Below, one piece after another: positions 52,301-62,177 of a stretch of DNA of 64,000 bases; the first letter of the stretch is position 1; each line of letters starts with the position of its first letter. The position numbers and the translations under genes are program-made. The DNA is from Aricia agestis. Lineage: Eukaryota > Arthropoda > Insecta > Lepidoptera > Lycaenidae. The notes beneath the pieces were generated by a model that was not told the DNA's origin, ran no database searches, and saw only the letters and a program-made list of their open reading frames with translations. The stretch spans positions 13,410,001-13,474,000 of the forward strand of contig NC_056421.1 of NCBI RefSeq assembly GCF_905147365.1, in the 5' to 3' direction.

Positions 52301-52762
52301 TTAAGGTGACGCCGCGTTAAAGTAAAAAACCGTTTTGGATATGTTTTAGATTGCTAGTTTTCTATGAAAGCCCGGCCCGGCCTTTCACAGAAAACAAGCA
52401 ATGGAACAGCAAAAAATGGAAAGGGCGTAAGCGACAAAATAGTTTTGTCGCGTAATTTAAAAACCATAAATACATTTCATATAAGCTATGGGCAAATTAA
52501 AGTGTTTGCTTGAACCAAGCCATGTACAAATTTGGAAGCTTAAATCACTCTCCTCTGTTGGAAAAATAGGAATCCTTTTTTTTTTTTTACACAGGTCTAT
52601 TTGATTGATTATTCTGTGTTATAAAAGTTGACCAATCGTGTTATGCTATGGGTAAATCAAAGACAAAGACATGATAAATACTGACAATGAACTTTAATTT
52701 CTTAGCTTTAGTCATTGAAAAATCGATATCGCTACAGACAAATTATCAAGGCGTCGCCTTTA
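52301..52762. mobile_element. TTAA-flanked element, GGTGACGCC family, copy 2
   Basis: It starts TTAA then 'ggtgacgccgcgttaaagta' and ends 'aaggcgtcgcc' followed by TTTA, so GGTGACGCC/GGCGACGCC form short terminal inverted repeats. It carries an insertion relative to copy 1 near 52392-52425 ('gcaatggaacagcaaaaaat') and an expanded T-run near 52575. It inserted into the 51359 element. Confidence 0.8.
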
Positions 52763-52902
52763 CTTAACAATAACAAATATTTAAAATTTAAGTACTTACC
52801 TAAAAGTTTTTTTTTTTAATTTTGATTTTATTTCCACTACTTTTCTATCAGTAAAGTTGAAAATCATTTTGTGTCGTTGATATTTGCAGATTTATAATAA
52901 CT

Positions 52903-53313
52903 AGACATCAGATTATATGCATTTGCATACTTGCATATGCAAATGCATATAATGTCACTTTTTAGGCGATAGTGCATATTTTGGCAATTTTTCGTTGATA
53001 GTGCATATTTCGGTAGTTTAACTTCCATGGGCATTAAGATTGCAATCGGAAAATGTTGGTAGAAAATTATTATTGGCGTATAATAAATAAATAAAAAGTA
53101 TTTATTTCAAGAAATTAAAAATCCTGGATTTTATGAAATTATAAAAATTGGCGCTTTTATTAATGTCACTACCGGAAAAGTCTTCAAAAAAATAATAAAT
53201 TTTAATATTAAGTGACTTTTGACTGTGCATATTTTGTGCATATTTCTACCATTTTTCATGCATATTTGCATGGATATTTCGGCACTTTGATCGTGCATAT
53301 AATCCGATGTCAT
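52903..53313. mobile_element. hAT-like element with perfect 8-bp target duplication
   Basis: The left end is 'agacatcagattatatgcat' and the inverted right end is 'atgacatcggattatatgca'. 'taataact' occurs at 52895-52902 and 53314-53321. TGCATAT words recur many times near both ends (about 52915-53010 and 53223-53300), as expected of hAT subterminal transposase sites. The 411-bp interior has no usable frame; the 71-codon minus frame is a shadow. Confidence 0.8.
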
Positions 53314-53914
53314 TAATAACTTAGGAATTCGTAGACATGTGAACACATCTTTATGATTATGAGATGTTCGTCCCTCTAATTATTGAAGTTAAATCTATGA
53401 AATCAAAGAATTTTTTACTTTTATAAGTAGTGCAACAATAAAAATGTTTAAATAAAAGGTTTTTGTGTTATAAAAACTCCTTTAAATATGTTAAATATTA
53501 CTTACTCATGTAAAAAAATGAAAAATAACCTAGTGGTTGGGTCACATAGTCACACTATGGATTAAAAATAATTGCTACTCTTGTTGATCCTTGAAATTAT
53601 CTAAATTTTTTTTAATAAATAATTAAATATGCATTTCACTAGATTAAATTAACGAAGAAATCCATTTATTGCTGTATTTTTTTGTATTAAATTATATTTT
53701 ACATTTAGTCGCACAACGGAATCTGTTTCGTCGAAAATTCGATTTTGTTTCAATAATATCAGAATAATATAACGTTTTCAGCGTTCTTTTTAACTTATTC
53801 CATTAGTTCAATATTTTTCCTTGTATATGACATTAAAAAAAAGGTAAATAAATGACCTTAAAAAATATAGACATATTTTTGCAAGGGTACACGTTTTTTT
53901 GAAAATGCCCCTTA

Positions 53915-54389
53915 GTGACTTCATACCCATAAAATCGGACAAGACATTAATTAATTATATGCATAATCTCTACTCATTATAGATGATTATTTTGTTTGTT
54001 TGCATCAACAAGGCTCCGAAAGAAATAGGTTGATTTTGATAAAATTTAGTAAATACATAGAATAGACCACGGAAAAGTAGGTTTCTTGTTATAGCGAAAA
54101 AATCTAGAATTACAGCGGGCATAGCCGCCGGCAACATGTATCAAATTATAATATTTACTATTATAATATAATAACATGAAAATAAAGCTTGCTACTTTTT
54201 AATTTTATGCTTTTTATGGCTATTTACGAGTGTTTATACAGACCATAGACAATCATGGCGGGCCTCAGGTGGCTGGCTGAGATTTATGTACGGAGGTGAG
54301 ATCGCTACCCATAATCTATATTGTTTTATGCCGCCGGGCGTAGATGTACCATAGGGGGGATCTCCCGATATCCGATAAACAAAACATAG
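53915..54389. other. unique DNA, no feature
   Basis: 'gcatagccgccggcaacatg' and 'tatgccgccgggcgtagatg' are GC-richer islands; no repeat partner is found. Confidence 0.3.
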
Positions 54390-54502
54390 GACTAATTACA
54401 GGATAGGCCTCAATGTGTGTAGACTCTAGAGTCTAGACTTTCTATAATTTTTGTTACTTTCTAACCTACTTGGAAATAAAAAAAAGTTTCATTTCATTTC
54501 AT
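54390..54502 (+). mobile_element. probable LINE 3' tail
   Basis: 'ctacttggaaataaaaaaaa' and 'gtttcatttcatttcat' resemble the TTTCA-repeat tail of the LINE at 24600-26262. No coding part precedes it, so it is a strongly truncated copy if the call is right. Confidence 0.4.
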
Positions 54503-54569
54503 AGAGTTAGTTTAGGCTTTTAAATTTTGATAGTTTTTCAATATAAATGAAAAATAAAATTCAAAAATA

Positions 54570-54624
54570 ATCTACAGTCCTTGGGGACTGTAGATAATAT
54601 TACTGTAGTCTTGGGGCTACAGTC
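54570..54624. repeat. two adjacent CTACAGT hairpins
   Basis: 'tctacagtccttggggactg' with 'taga' is a perfect hairpin, followed by 'actgtagtcttggggctaca' with 'gt'. Both share the loop word 'ttgggg'. Confidence 0.6.
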
Positions 54625-55219
54625 TAAAAGTTTTTGATGGTTTGACTTATTATTCAGAGGGACGCGCACATTATGAAAAACACAGAGGGGACAGATTTTA
54701 CATACGTTTCCAATACAAATGCTTGTATAGAGAACGCAGCTCTCCTCGTCGCACCACGTCAAAATGTGCGCGTACCATAGACATCTATATCTACGGCACA
54801 TCAACGCCACTAATACTCGCCATTACTGTGACAAGGGTGTATAACGCGCACCGATTTATGGTATATAAACCCGAGTTATTGCTGTTGGAACTTTTGAAAA
54901 ATTCACTTCCAAACACACATTTTTCAGTCTGCAACACTGTGTATGATTAACAGAATACGTTCTGTGTGTTAGACGTACTAATTAGATGCGAAGGCCGAAG
55001 ACTAATTAGTAATTGTGTTGTCGACACAGAATCGTGTTCATATTCGTATATATGAACGATTTCAAGAATAAGGATAGGCTATAACGTACATTTAAAATGA
55101 AAAGATTTTAGGAAACTGCTATGCCGACTACTGAGACCTACCTGAGACCTAAATGTCAAACTTGAATTGCCCTTATGGTATGATTAATTAATTTAGTGTA
55201 TTATTGATAACATCTGACA
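54625..55219. other. unique DNA, 102-codon frame unrecognised
   Basis: A plus-strand frame at 54642-54950 has no domain that I recognise. Inverted 'gtactaattagatgcgaagg' and 'cgaagactaattagtaat' lie near 54976-55010. Confidence 0.3.
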
Positions 55220-55365
55220 ATCTTCATTGTCAATCGCGGTTTATATAGGAAATGACAAGTTTTTAACAGGGAGTAAATGATCGCTACCGCCATGTTTCGC
55301 CGAGTACAGTATAGTTAAAAAACTTACGGTTCCCAGCGAAAAACAAATGACAGCGTAAAAAAGTT
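55220..55365. repeat. dispersed repeat shared with 57300 and 58250
   Basis: 'tgtcaatcgcggtttatata' at about 55229 recurs at about 57319, and 'gggagtaaatgatcgctacc' with 'gccatgtttcgccgagtaca' recurs at about 58271-58315. The element is therefore dispersed within 3 kb, but its full limits are unclear. Confidence 0.55.
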
Positions 55366-56082
55366 GCAGACAACATATTATAGTTACATATTTTATTCTT
55401 AGCATACTTATCTTGCGCCTCATTTTGTCATTCACAATGTCACAGTGCTAAGTAAACTCGCTATACAGTATACACATTGTGTATATTATACACAATTGTC
55501 ACAACGAAATGTGTGTCACTATCTAGGCTGTAAATTGTTTGCGATGTGGGCCGCCACATTAATACTTGAGTTACAAAGATGCATTGTGTCAGTTGTGTTA
55601 CTGCCACAATGTAAACAACGCGCGAAACGTTTTAAGCCTGGTTTACACTTGGAGACTAGTCTACATGACAGTAGTGTCAAAAACGAAAGGTACGAAGTTC
55701 ATTATCGCGCGTTCGGCGTAAAGGAGGCTAGACATAACGATATTTGACATTTTATTTTGCATGCGTTATTTTTATTTGGCATGGTTGGGGCAGAGGGCGT
55801 TAATAGTATTCCTTTGCGTCAACTAGATGGCGTTTCGATGCCAGTGTTGAAATTCTTTCAGTTTTTATTATTTTCAATGAATATGAAATCGATCAGCCTC
55901 TCCGTACATGGGTTCCTTTAAAGTACATTTAAAAGTGATAGTGTAACCGCGCCGTTACAGAGTTACTCTGTTGCATTTGTATCACAATGCTGTTTCATCG
56001 TTTTGTGATCGCGAAATAAAACTTTACCGCCAAGTGGGAGATGTTAAAGTACTCTCGACACATGTGCAACTTTGAACGTTGT
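55366..56082. other. unique DNA, 100-codon frame unrecognised
   Basis: A frame at 55445-55747 has no recognised domain. It contains inverted TATACA/TGTATA words near 55464-55495. A unique 'cctggtttacacttggagac' near 55638 resembles a MITE end without a partner. Confidence 0.3.
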
Positions 56083-56436
56083 ATATCTGTCGCAGCCGAC
56101 TGGTTTAAATAGCCGTTCAATCAAACAGCTAGCCCTTTGACTGAACAACGCCATTCAATCCCACGGCTTTACGTCGTTTAGTCGACATGTTGACTACAAC
56201 GTTCAACACTACAGCTAGACGACGCCATATTGTAAAAAAACGCACCTAGCGCCGCAGCGGTGCGCGCTGAACTACTTCAATTAGACGGCGGCTTTTGAAT
56301 CAGCTGTAGTGTTGAACGTTTTGAGCGACGAAATCAATTCAATCTAAAAGCTAGACGTGTGATTGAATGGTGTTGTTCAGTCAAAGGGCTAGCTGTTTGA
56401 TTGAACTGCTATTTAAACCAGTCGGCTGCGACATAT
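56083..56436. mobile_element. MITE with GTCGCAGCCGACTGG ends
   Basis: 'gtcgcagccgactggtttaa' with 'atagc', 'gttcaatcaaacagctagcc' and 'ctttgactgaacaac' are mirrored over about 75 bp at the right, ending 'ccagtcggctgcgac'. Inner arms ('gttcaacactacagct' and 'agctgtagtgttgaac') also pair. It is about 354 bp with a GC-rich centre ('gcgccgcagcggtgcgcgct'). Confidence 0.8.
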
Positions 56437-56439
56437 CCA

Positions 56440-56598
56440 ACGGGACTAATTTATTTTCCAAGATAAAAAGTATTCTTTGTCCTTTTCCGGGCATCAAAGT
56501 ATCTCCATATCAAATTTTAGCAAAATCGGTTCAGCGTCTTAGGCGTGAAGAGGTGAAAAACAGACACACTTTCGCATTTGTAATATTAGAATGGAAGT
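56440..56598 (-). repeat. (GTCT)n repeat copy, 3'-truncated
   Basis: 'aaaagtattctttgtccttt', 'agtatctccatatcaaattt' and 'ggcgtgaagaggtgaaaaac' lead to 'cgcatttgtaatattagaat'. The end with 'gcgtcatctag' is lost next to the MITE. The microsatellite is reduced to 'cagacaca'. Confidence 0.7.
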
Positions 56599-58030
56599 AT
56601 GGATTCTAAAAACAATCATATTATGTAATTCAGTATTTCTTGCATGAAACCAGGCAAATAAAAAAAAACTGCCCATTTTCTACTAAACATAATAAAAAAA
56701 AACCTAATTTACAGTTAAGTAAAAAGTTATTACATACAGTTAACCAAACAATTCTTCCTTTTCAATAAACATAAACAACACTTTCATAACTTAGTATAGG
56801 ATGTACGGGACCATTTTACGAGAACCGTGCGGCCCCAGACGGACTATTAAAGGCTGTACCGTAAAACAAGGAAATACATGCACAGAACATCCACTCTAAG
56901 GCATAGGGAATACAGTGGAAAATAGCGTAACGAATTTTCCGATTTCCCCCGCCATTTCGCCCGCCGTAAGGCCTTAACGGTGTTTTCCTTTTTGTGGCGG
57001 CAACAAGTAATATTAAAAATTTAATTACTCCTCCTATTAAAAGTGAATTATCCGCTGGCGTTCCGTTTAATCACTCGTTCGGCCATCTTTATGTACGAGA
57101 CAAATTAAAGATTTTGGGTTACCTATGGAGATACTATGGAGAAAGCAATATTATAGTATCAAAATAAATACAAAAACTTTTCGATATTTTGATGTTCAAT
57201 GTATATTTGATTATTATAAAAGTGTATCTAAAAGAAAATATCACAGTGTATTTTTAATTTTCATACAAATCGCAATTTTAAAGAGACTACAAAACAATGA
57301 CAATGAAGTGTCAGATGTTGTCAATCGCGGTTTATATAGAAAACTAGATTTAATTAGGAATTTTACAGAAACCGTACATTTTCCCATAAAAAATATTTCC
57401 CCCGTTTTTACTACATTTTCCTGAGTTTCTTCGGTCGTATTAGTCTTAGCGTGATAATATAATATAACCTATAGTCTTACTCGATAAATGATCTATCTAA
57501 CACTGAGATAAGTTTTTAAATCGGACCTGTAGTTCCTGAGATTGACGCGTTCAAGCAAACATACTCTTCAGGTTTATAATATTAGGTAGGTACAGGTTTT
57601 TTTAAATTATCGCTTGACAAACTCGAGTCTCGATCTAAAAGACTATGAAATGGTATAATATGGTAGTGATGATGATGATGATGATGATGAATGTAATTTG
57701 CATAGTAGCATATGCTTTCTGTTCTTAAAACAACGCCGAAACTCCCAAACTTGTATCTATAAAGAATCAGTCATCAGTTCTCTCAGCACCTTCCGAACCA
57801 CCGTATACCAGGTATATCTCGGTGCAAAATCTTACTTGTTGATAGCATATGCTTAGAATTCTTCTCACGAAACCGAAGTCACCACATGTTTCTGTATAAG
57901 TTTTGAGGAGTTCCCTCGATTACTTATGGATCCTTCATCAGAACACCACTTTTGTGAATATAATACCAAATTGGGATGATACCCTATATACCAAAAGAAA
58001 ATTTTTGAAAATCGGTTAACAAACGGCGGA
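56599..58030. other. unique DNA, no assigned gene
   Basis: 56800-57080 is less AT-rich and does not match any repeat here ('cccccgccatttcgcccgcc'). A 99-codon AT-rich frame at 57125-57424 overlaps the dispersed 'tgtcaatcgcggtttatata' word and is unlikely to be coding. A GAT microsatellite lies at about 57666-57690. Confidence 0.35.
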
Positions 58031-58248
58031 GTAATCGTTGAATATAAGAAAACGAACATAATACCTCCCCCATTTTGAAAGTCGGTTAAAATTGTAGCCT
58101 ATGTGTTATTCTGATGTATAAGCTATATTATTGTAAAGTTTCATTAAAATCCGTGCAGTAGTTTTTGCGTGAAAGAGTAACAAACATCCATACATCCACA
58201 CATCCACATATCCAAACAAACTTTCGCCTTTATAATATTAGTAGAATA
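58031..58248 (+). repeat. repeat tail with CATCCATACATCCACACATC
   Basis: 'agcctatgtgttattctgat', 'gtttcattaaaatccgtgca', 'gtagtttttgcgtgaaagag' and 'cctttataatattagtag' form a very common lepidopteran repeat 3' end, with its CATCCA microsatellite at about 58187-58215. Confidence 0.65.
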
Positions 58249-58249
58249 G

Positions 58250-58321
58250 TAGAATGACAAGTTTTTTGATAGGGAGTCAATGACCGCTACCGCCATGTTT
58301 CGCCGAGTGCAGTATATCTTA
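58250..58321. repeat. second copy of the 55248 repeat
   Basis: 'gaatgacaagttttttgata' and 'accgctaccgccatgtttcg' match 55249-55310. It abuts the preceding repeat tail and the following retroposon. Confidence 0.55.
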
Positions 58322-58656
58322 CCTTTTTTTATGAAATAAGGGGGCAAACGAGCAAACGGGTCACCTGATGAAAAGCAACGTCCGTCGCCCATGGACACTA
58401 GCAGCATCAGAAGAGCTGCAGGTGCGTTGCCAGCCTTTTAGAGGGAATAGGGTAATAGGGGAGGGTAGGGATGGGAAGGAAAGGGAATAGGGGAGGGTAG
58501 GAAAGGGAATAGGGTAGGGGATTGGGCCTCCGGTAAACTCACTCACTCGGCGAAACACAGCGGAAGCGCTGTTTCACGCCGGTTTTCTGTGAGAACGTGG
58601 TATTTCTCCGGTCGAGCCGGCCCATTCGTGCCGAAGCATGGCTCTCCCACGTATAA
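58322..58656 (-). mobile_element. poly-A retroposon copy 7
   Basis: It runs from the T-run near 58323-58330 and 'aaataagggggcaaacgagc' to 'gcatggctctcccacgtata'. The pyrimidine tract lies at about 58440-58520. The body has 'cacagcggaagcgctgtttc', one change from the usual palindromic 'cagcgcaagcgctg'. The head is complete. Confidence 0.85.
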
Positions 58657-60076
58657 ACGTATAAACCTGTAATAGTAGAGTCGTAACTCGTATAGTTTCA
58701 AACCGATGTTTTTTTAATTTTTTTTTTATAATAATATGTTCCTTGTTATATTTTTTCTTCCGCGCTTTTATTTTCTTTTACTCCAACATTTCATTTGCCT
58801 GAGTTCGCAGTGACACATCAGTGCAAATGTCAAACAATAGGAAGAAGAATCTTAACCGCCTTGCTTCTGAACTCTGACATTTAATTATAATTAACCTTCA
58901 ATTTAATGAAGAGTTTGACAGATAATGTATGGGCCTTATGTCAAAATTTCGAATTAACTACATATTTTAAGTGAATAATGTTCCACTCTGAGTGCGGCAG
59001 TTAGTCATGTTTAATATTGTTATTTATACGAATTAATTTGATATACATACTTAATATTGGGAACATAGAGCGAATCTTCGCAAACCTTAGCTTCAAAGTT
59101 TCCTCAACTCGTCAACAGATGTCGCTCAAGGGGGCCTAGATCGCGCTATAGGTTGCACAATGGTGAAAATACAAGTTCTTTATTGGCCCTATGCCTGCGA
59201 ATCTCACATCGATTGTGATGTGAGTTCGATCCCGCTTCTGATATTATTGTTGAAGTGACACTTGAAGAGTGTCATCATAATATTATAATAGGCACATTAC
59301 GAATCGTGAATTGTCTCTTCTGACTTATCGACTTAATATGAGGCTTATATTCAGTGCAAAGTTTTAAGTTGTAAACGCCAAACAATCAGAAAAACCTTAA
59401 TCCTCCGAACTTGAATTAATTTTATGTACTTACCATAATATTTTAAAATATTATATTAAATATAAAATATTTTTATTATATTTTTATTTCAATATAAAAA
59501 AAAATTAACGTAACTCTTTATTACTTTAAAATTTTACACCAATATTGTAATTATATTAGATGGATTTTGAGAAAACTTTGCAGTGCAGTATTCATTTGCA
59601 GTCATTCCACCATTTCCACGGAAACGGGAACCACCGCGCACTGTAAACTGAAGTTCACGCGGACGGAGTCGCGGGCAACAGCTATAATTGTTATTCACAT
59701 CAATAAATAGTCATAAATTAATCTACTTTTAAGTTCATTACCATTTTGTAGCTAAAGTATAATTTCGCTATCTTTTCACAAATATAAAAGAGCTATCTTT
59801 AGAATTCCATCCAATTGAGATAGAGTCGAAAAGTTTAAAATGTTGCCTTCGGACGAGCGCGGGATCTTGAGCCTGTTGACCTAAAACGTTAAGGCCTCCA
59901 TTTTCTAAATTATATGTGTTACTTAGTGAAGCAGTGTTGCCAATTTACAGGAAATGTACAAATGAATAGTCAAATAATACAGACAGGGATAAAATGTAGG
60001 TCTTTAGGAGAGTCAGGACTCAGGTATATTGTATTGAATGTATAAGTGTACCACCTGAGTATTTCCTTTTTTTTTA
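58657..60076. other. unique AT-rich DNA with fragments
   Basis: 'cgcggacggagtcgcgggca' with 'acagct' at about 59657-59683 is an isolated end of the (GTCT)n long form. 'gatgtgagttcgatcccgct' at about 59217 resembles a pol III B box but has no paired head. No gene is recognised. Confidence 0.4.
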
Positions 60077-60351
60077 ATTAGCCTATGCTGTCCCACTGCT
60101 GGGCAAAGGCCTCCCCCAGAGTCTTCCATTTTTGTCGATCCTGCGCCACCGTTGGCCAGCCCGGCTGGTATGCCTCCAGCTCGTCGCGCCATCTTCCTTG
60201 GCCGGCCACGGTTGCGTCGTCCATTTTCCGGTACCCACTCTGTCAATATCCTTGCCCTACGGTCAAAGTGCTTGCGGCTTATGTGGCCAGCCCAATCCCA
60301 CTTTAACTTGGCCGCTTTAATTCCTACGTCTTTCACTCCGGCTTGTTCCTA
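60077..60351 (-). pseudogene. RTE LINE ORF C-terminus, frameshifted
   Basis: On the minus strand KDVGIKAAKLKWDWAGHISR, KHFDRRARILTEWVPENGRR and NRGRPRK match 23850-24123, then the frame shifts; the other frame continues the expected W-tryptophan-rich tail to 'gcccagcagtgggacagc'. It is the same RTE subfamily as at 23850. Frames on the plus strand are shadows. Confidence 0.75.
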
Positions 60352-60685
60352 TTAAACAACATTAATTTTTCGTTTTCCGCAACTCAATACTAAGCTTTGA
60401 CCTTACCACCTTTTGTTTTTGTGATTTGCATCTGAAAAATTTCGCTGGTTTTGGGTGATTTCCTACATCATATTAAAAAAAAACTACCGGAAACTCTAGT
60501 AACAAAACTAGCCTACTGGCAAAACAAAAGGAGAAAAGCTTACAAATACAATAACCCACTGATTGCTACTACAATTTATAAACATAACCCTCTTTCTAAC
60601 GTAGTCGTGTAATGAAGTATACGACCTCGGAGGGGCGACAGGTTGACCAATGGCTGACATCACTCTGTATCGCGCGTGATTTATT
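60352..60685. other. unique DNA
   Basis: No gene is recognised; AT-rich with a few CA-rich words. Confidence 0.35.
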
Positions 60686-60821
60686 GTCTAACACAGGGGT
60701 CACCAATTAGGTTCGCTCGGGGTCCGTCTTAAGACATGAGCCTTCGCAGTCCACACATCTTATAATATAAAAAAATATTATTAAACAAAGGTGATTACGG
60801 AAATAACAAGGCATTTTTTAG

Positions 60822-60879
60822 ATATCAATGAGAAAAGTAACCATTTTTTACAAAAAATGGTTACTTTTCTCATTGATAT
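60822..60879. repeat. perfect palindrome in the hAT element, 28-bp arms
   Basis: 'atatcaatgagaaaagtaac' plus 'catttttt' at 60822-60849 is exactly inverted at 60852-60879 over the loop 'ac'. Confidence 0.9.
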
Positions 60880-60906
60880 TCGGACTGTATTGAATGTGAA
60901 ATTCAG

Positions 60907-60942
60907 ACTTCAGAGAGATAGCTACGGCTATCTCTCTGAAGT
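60907..60942. repeat. second palindrome in the hAT element, 16-bp arms
   Basis: 'acttcagagagatagc' at 60907-60922 is exactly inverted at 60927-60942 over the loop 'tacg'. It starts 28 bp after the previous palindrome ends. Confidence 0.9.
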
Positions 60943-61464
60943 GTGGAGTGAAATATTGGTGCAAGCTATAGATATATTGACATTGAATCCTATAGATTTT
61001 GAAGTCCTAAGATGAACGAAGATCATCTTCGAATATGCTCGGTCCGCACTCAATGAGTCGGCGCACAGTGGACCGAAAATCGAGTTTCATAGACATATTA
61101 ACTTGAGTTTCCAGATGTCATTTTTTTAGGCTGAAATATTATGTTCTCCTAGTTGTTATTACATAACAAAATGTAAAAAGACTCAGCTACGTGTAATAAT
61201 AAAGGAGTTATAATTTTTAAAGAAATTTTTGTATGGAGCCGACATGAAAAATGAGCATATCTCTGGAATTGCATGGTTGGCCGTTATATCCTCACACACT
61301 ATTATAGTACTAATTATTACTCACATTTTGGCATATTTTGTATTACGGCACCATTTGCGATTTTTTTTCCAAAATTCATCAAAATTAAAAATATTTATTC
61401 TATTTGTATTTGTTGCAAAAGTTTATGCTGTGGTTAAATGAGGTCTTTTTTATAATAGGGTATA

Positions 61465-61550
61465 GGGGTAGTTCCCGAACCGGTGGTAGGCAACGTAGTT
61501 TCTTCGTTCGACTTTCAAAAAGTGTATCATGATACCCATTTTGAATAAAA
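61465..61550 (+). repeat. GGTAGTTCCCGAACC repeat, copy 2
   Basis: 'gggtagttcccgaaccggtg' hmm-class word, read here as 'ggtagttcccgaaccggtgg', followed by 'taggcaacgtagtttcttcg' and 'gtgtatcatgatacccattt', is the inverse of 33843-33960. Confidence 0.6.
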
Positions 61551-61615
61551 AGATATTTTATTTTATATATATTTATTTATTTATTAATATTTTAATACCA
61601 TAGGATCACATAATT

Positions 61616-61690
61616 GGCCAAGTGCGAGTCGGACTCGCGCACGAAAGGTTCCGTAACATTATAGAGCAAAATTAGGCCATAAATTGTGTT
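61616..61690 (-). repeat. 'CACTTGGCCGG' element end
   Basis: 'ggccaagtgcgagtcggact' and 'gcgcacgaaaggttccgtaa' match the ends at 15400 (inverted) and 34617. The remainder of the element is not clear. Confidence 0.55.
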
Positions 61691-62177
61691 TTTTTTCTAT
61701 CACTTATGAGAGTCCCACTTAATTTTATATTTTAGTTTAATATTATAGTTAAATATTAAAGTACACATATAACTAAGGATTGTGTAAAATATAAATACTA
61801 TAATAGTGTGTGAGGATATAACGGCCAACCATGCGATTCCAGAGATATGCTCATTTCTCCTGTCGGCTCCATACAAAAATTTCTTAAAAAAATTATAACT
61901 CCCTTATTATTACACACAGCTTAGTCTTTTTTATATTTTGTTATGTAATAACAACTAGGAGAACAAATTTCAGCCTAAAAAAATGATATCTGGAAACTCA
62001 AGTTCCTATGTCTATGAAACTCGATTTTCGATCCACTGTTCGGCGGTCCGGATGCGGACCGCGGTCCGCCATTTGGTGACCCCTGGTCTAACACGATATT
62101 GTGTTAGTACGAGAAAATAACAACATGTAACTTAAACTTACTCTATACTATGTGCCTAGTGCAGTATTCGCCAACGT

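Larger units (their letters stand above)
51359..53910. mobile_element. 2.55-kb TTA-flanked element hosting two others
   Basis: The left terminus 'gggcattttcaaaaaaatgt' with 'gtaccc' is mirrored by the right terminus, inverted 'gggcattttcaaaaaaacgt' with 'gtaccc'. CTTA lies just outside both ends (51355-51358 and 53911-53914), so the target duplication is TTA or CTTA. Within it sit a TTAA-flanked element (52301-52762) and a hAT-like element (52903-53313); without them the unit is about 1.7 kb. I see no transposase frame; the interior is AT-rich and stop-laden. TTA with GGG ends points to PIF/Harbinger or IS3EU-like elements. Confidence 0.65.
61068..62035. repeat. long inverted arms inside the hAT element
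   Basis: 'aaaatcgagtttcatagaca' to 'tgtatggagccgaca' and 'aatgagcatatctctggaat' (61077-61290) is mirrored with few mismatches by 61797-62035. The loop of about 490 bp holds a GGTAGTTCCCGAACC repeat (about 61465-61550) and an inverted 'CACTTGGCCGG' end (about 61616-61690), both also found elsewhere, so the loop took in later insertions. Confidence 0.8.
60694..62085. mobile_element. 1.39-kb hAT-like element with perfect 8-bp target duplication
   Basis: The termini are 'caggggtcaccaattaggtt' and, inverted, 'caggggtcaccaaatggcgg'. 'gtctaaca' lies at 60686-60693 and 62086-62093. Subterminal 'ggtccg' words occur near both ends ('gcggaccgcggtccgccatt' near 62054). The interior carries long inverted arms of about 235 bp (61068-61303 and 61797-62035) and two perfect palindromes, plus pieces of other repeats. 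There is no transposase; frames at 60791-61015 and 61229-61441 are shadows of the inverted structure. Confidence 0.85.

Noticed and set aside
57125..57424. 99-codon frame as a gene
   Set aside because: It is AT-driven, Lys/Ile/Asn/Phe-rich, and overlaps a dispersed repeat word.
59186..59240. tRNA or SINE head suggested by GAGTTCGATCCCGC
   Set aside because: There is a B-box-like word only; no A box at the right spacing and no body of any SINE family seen here.
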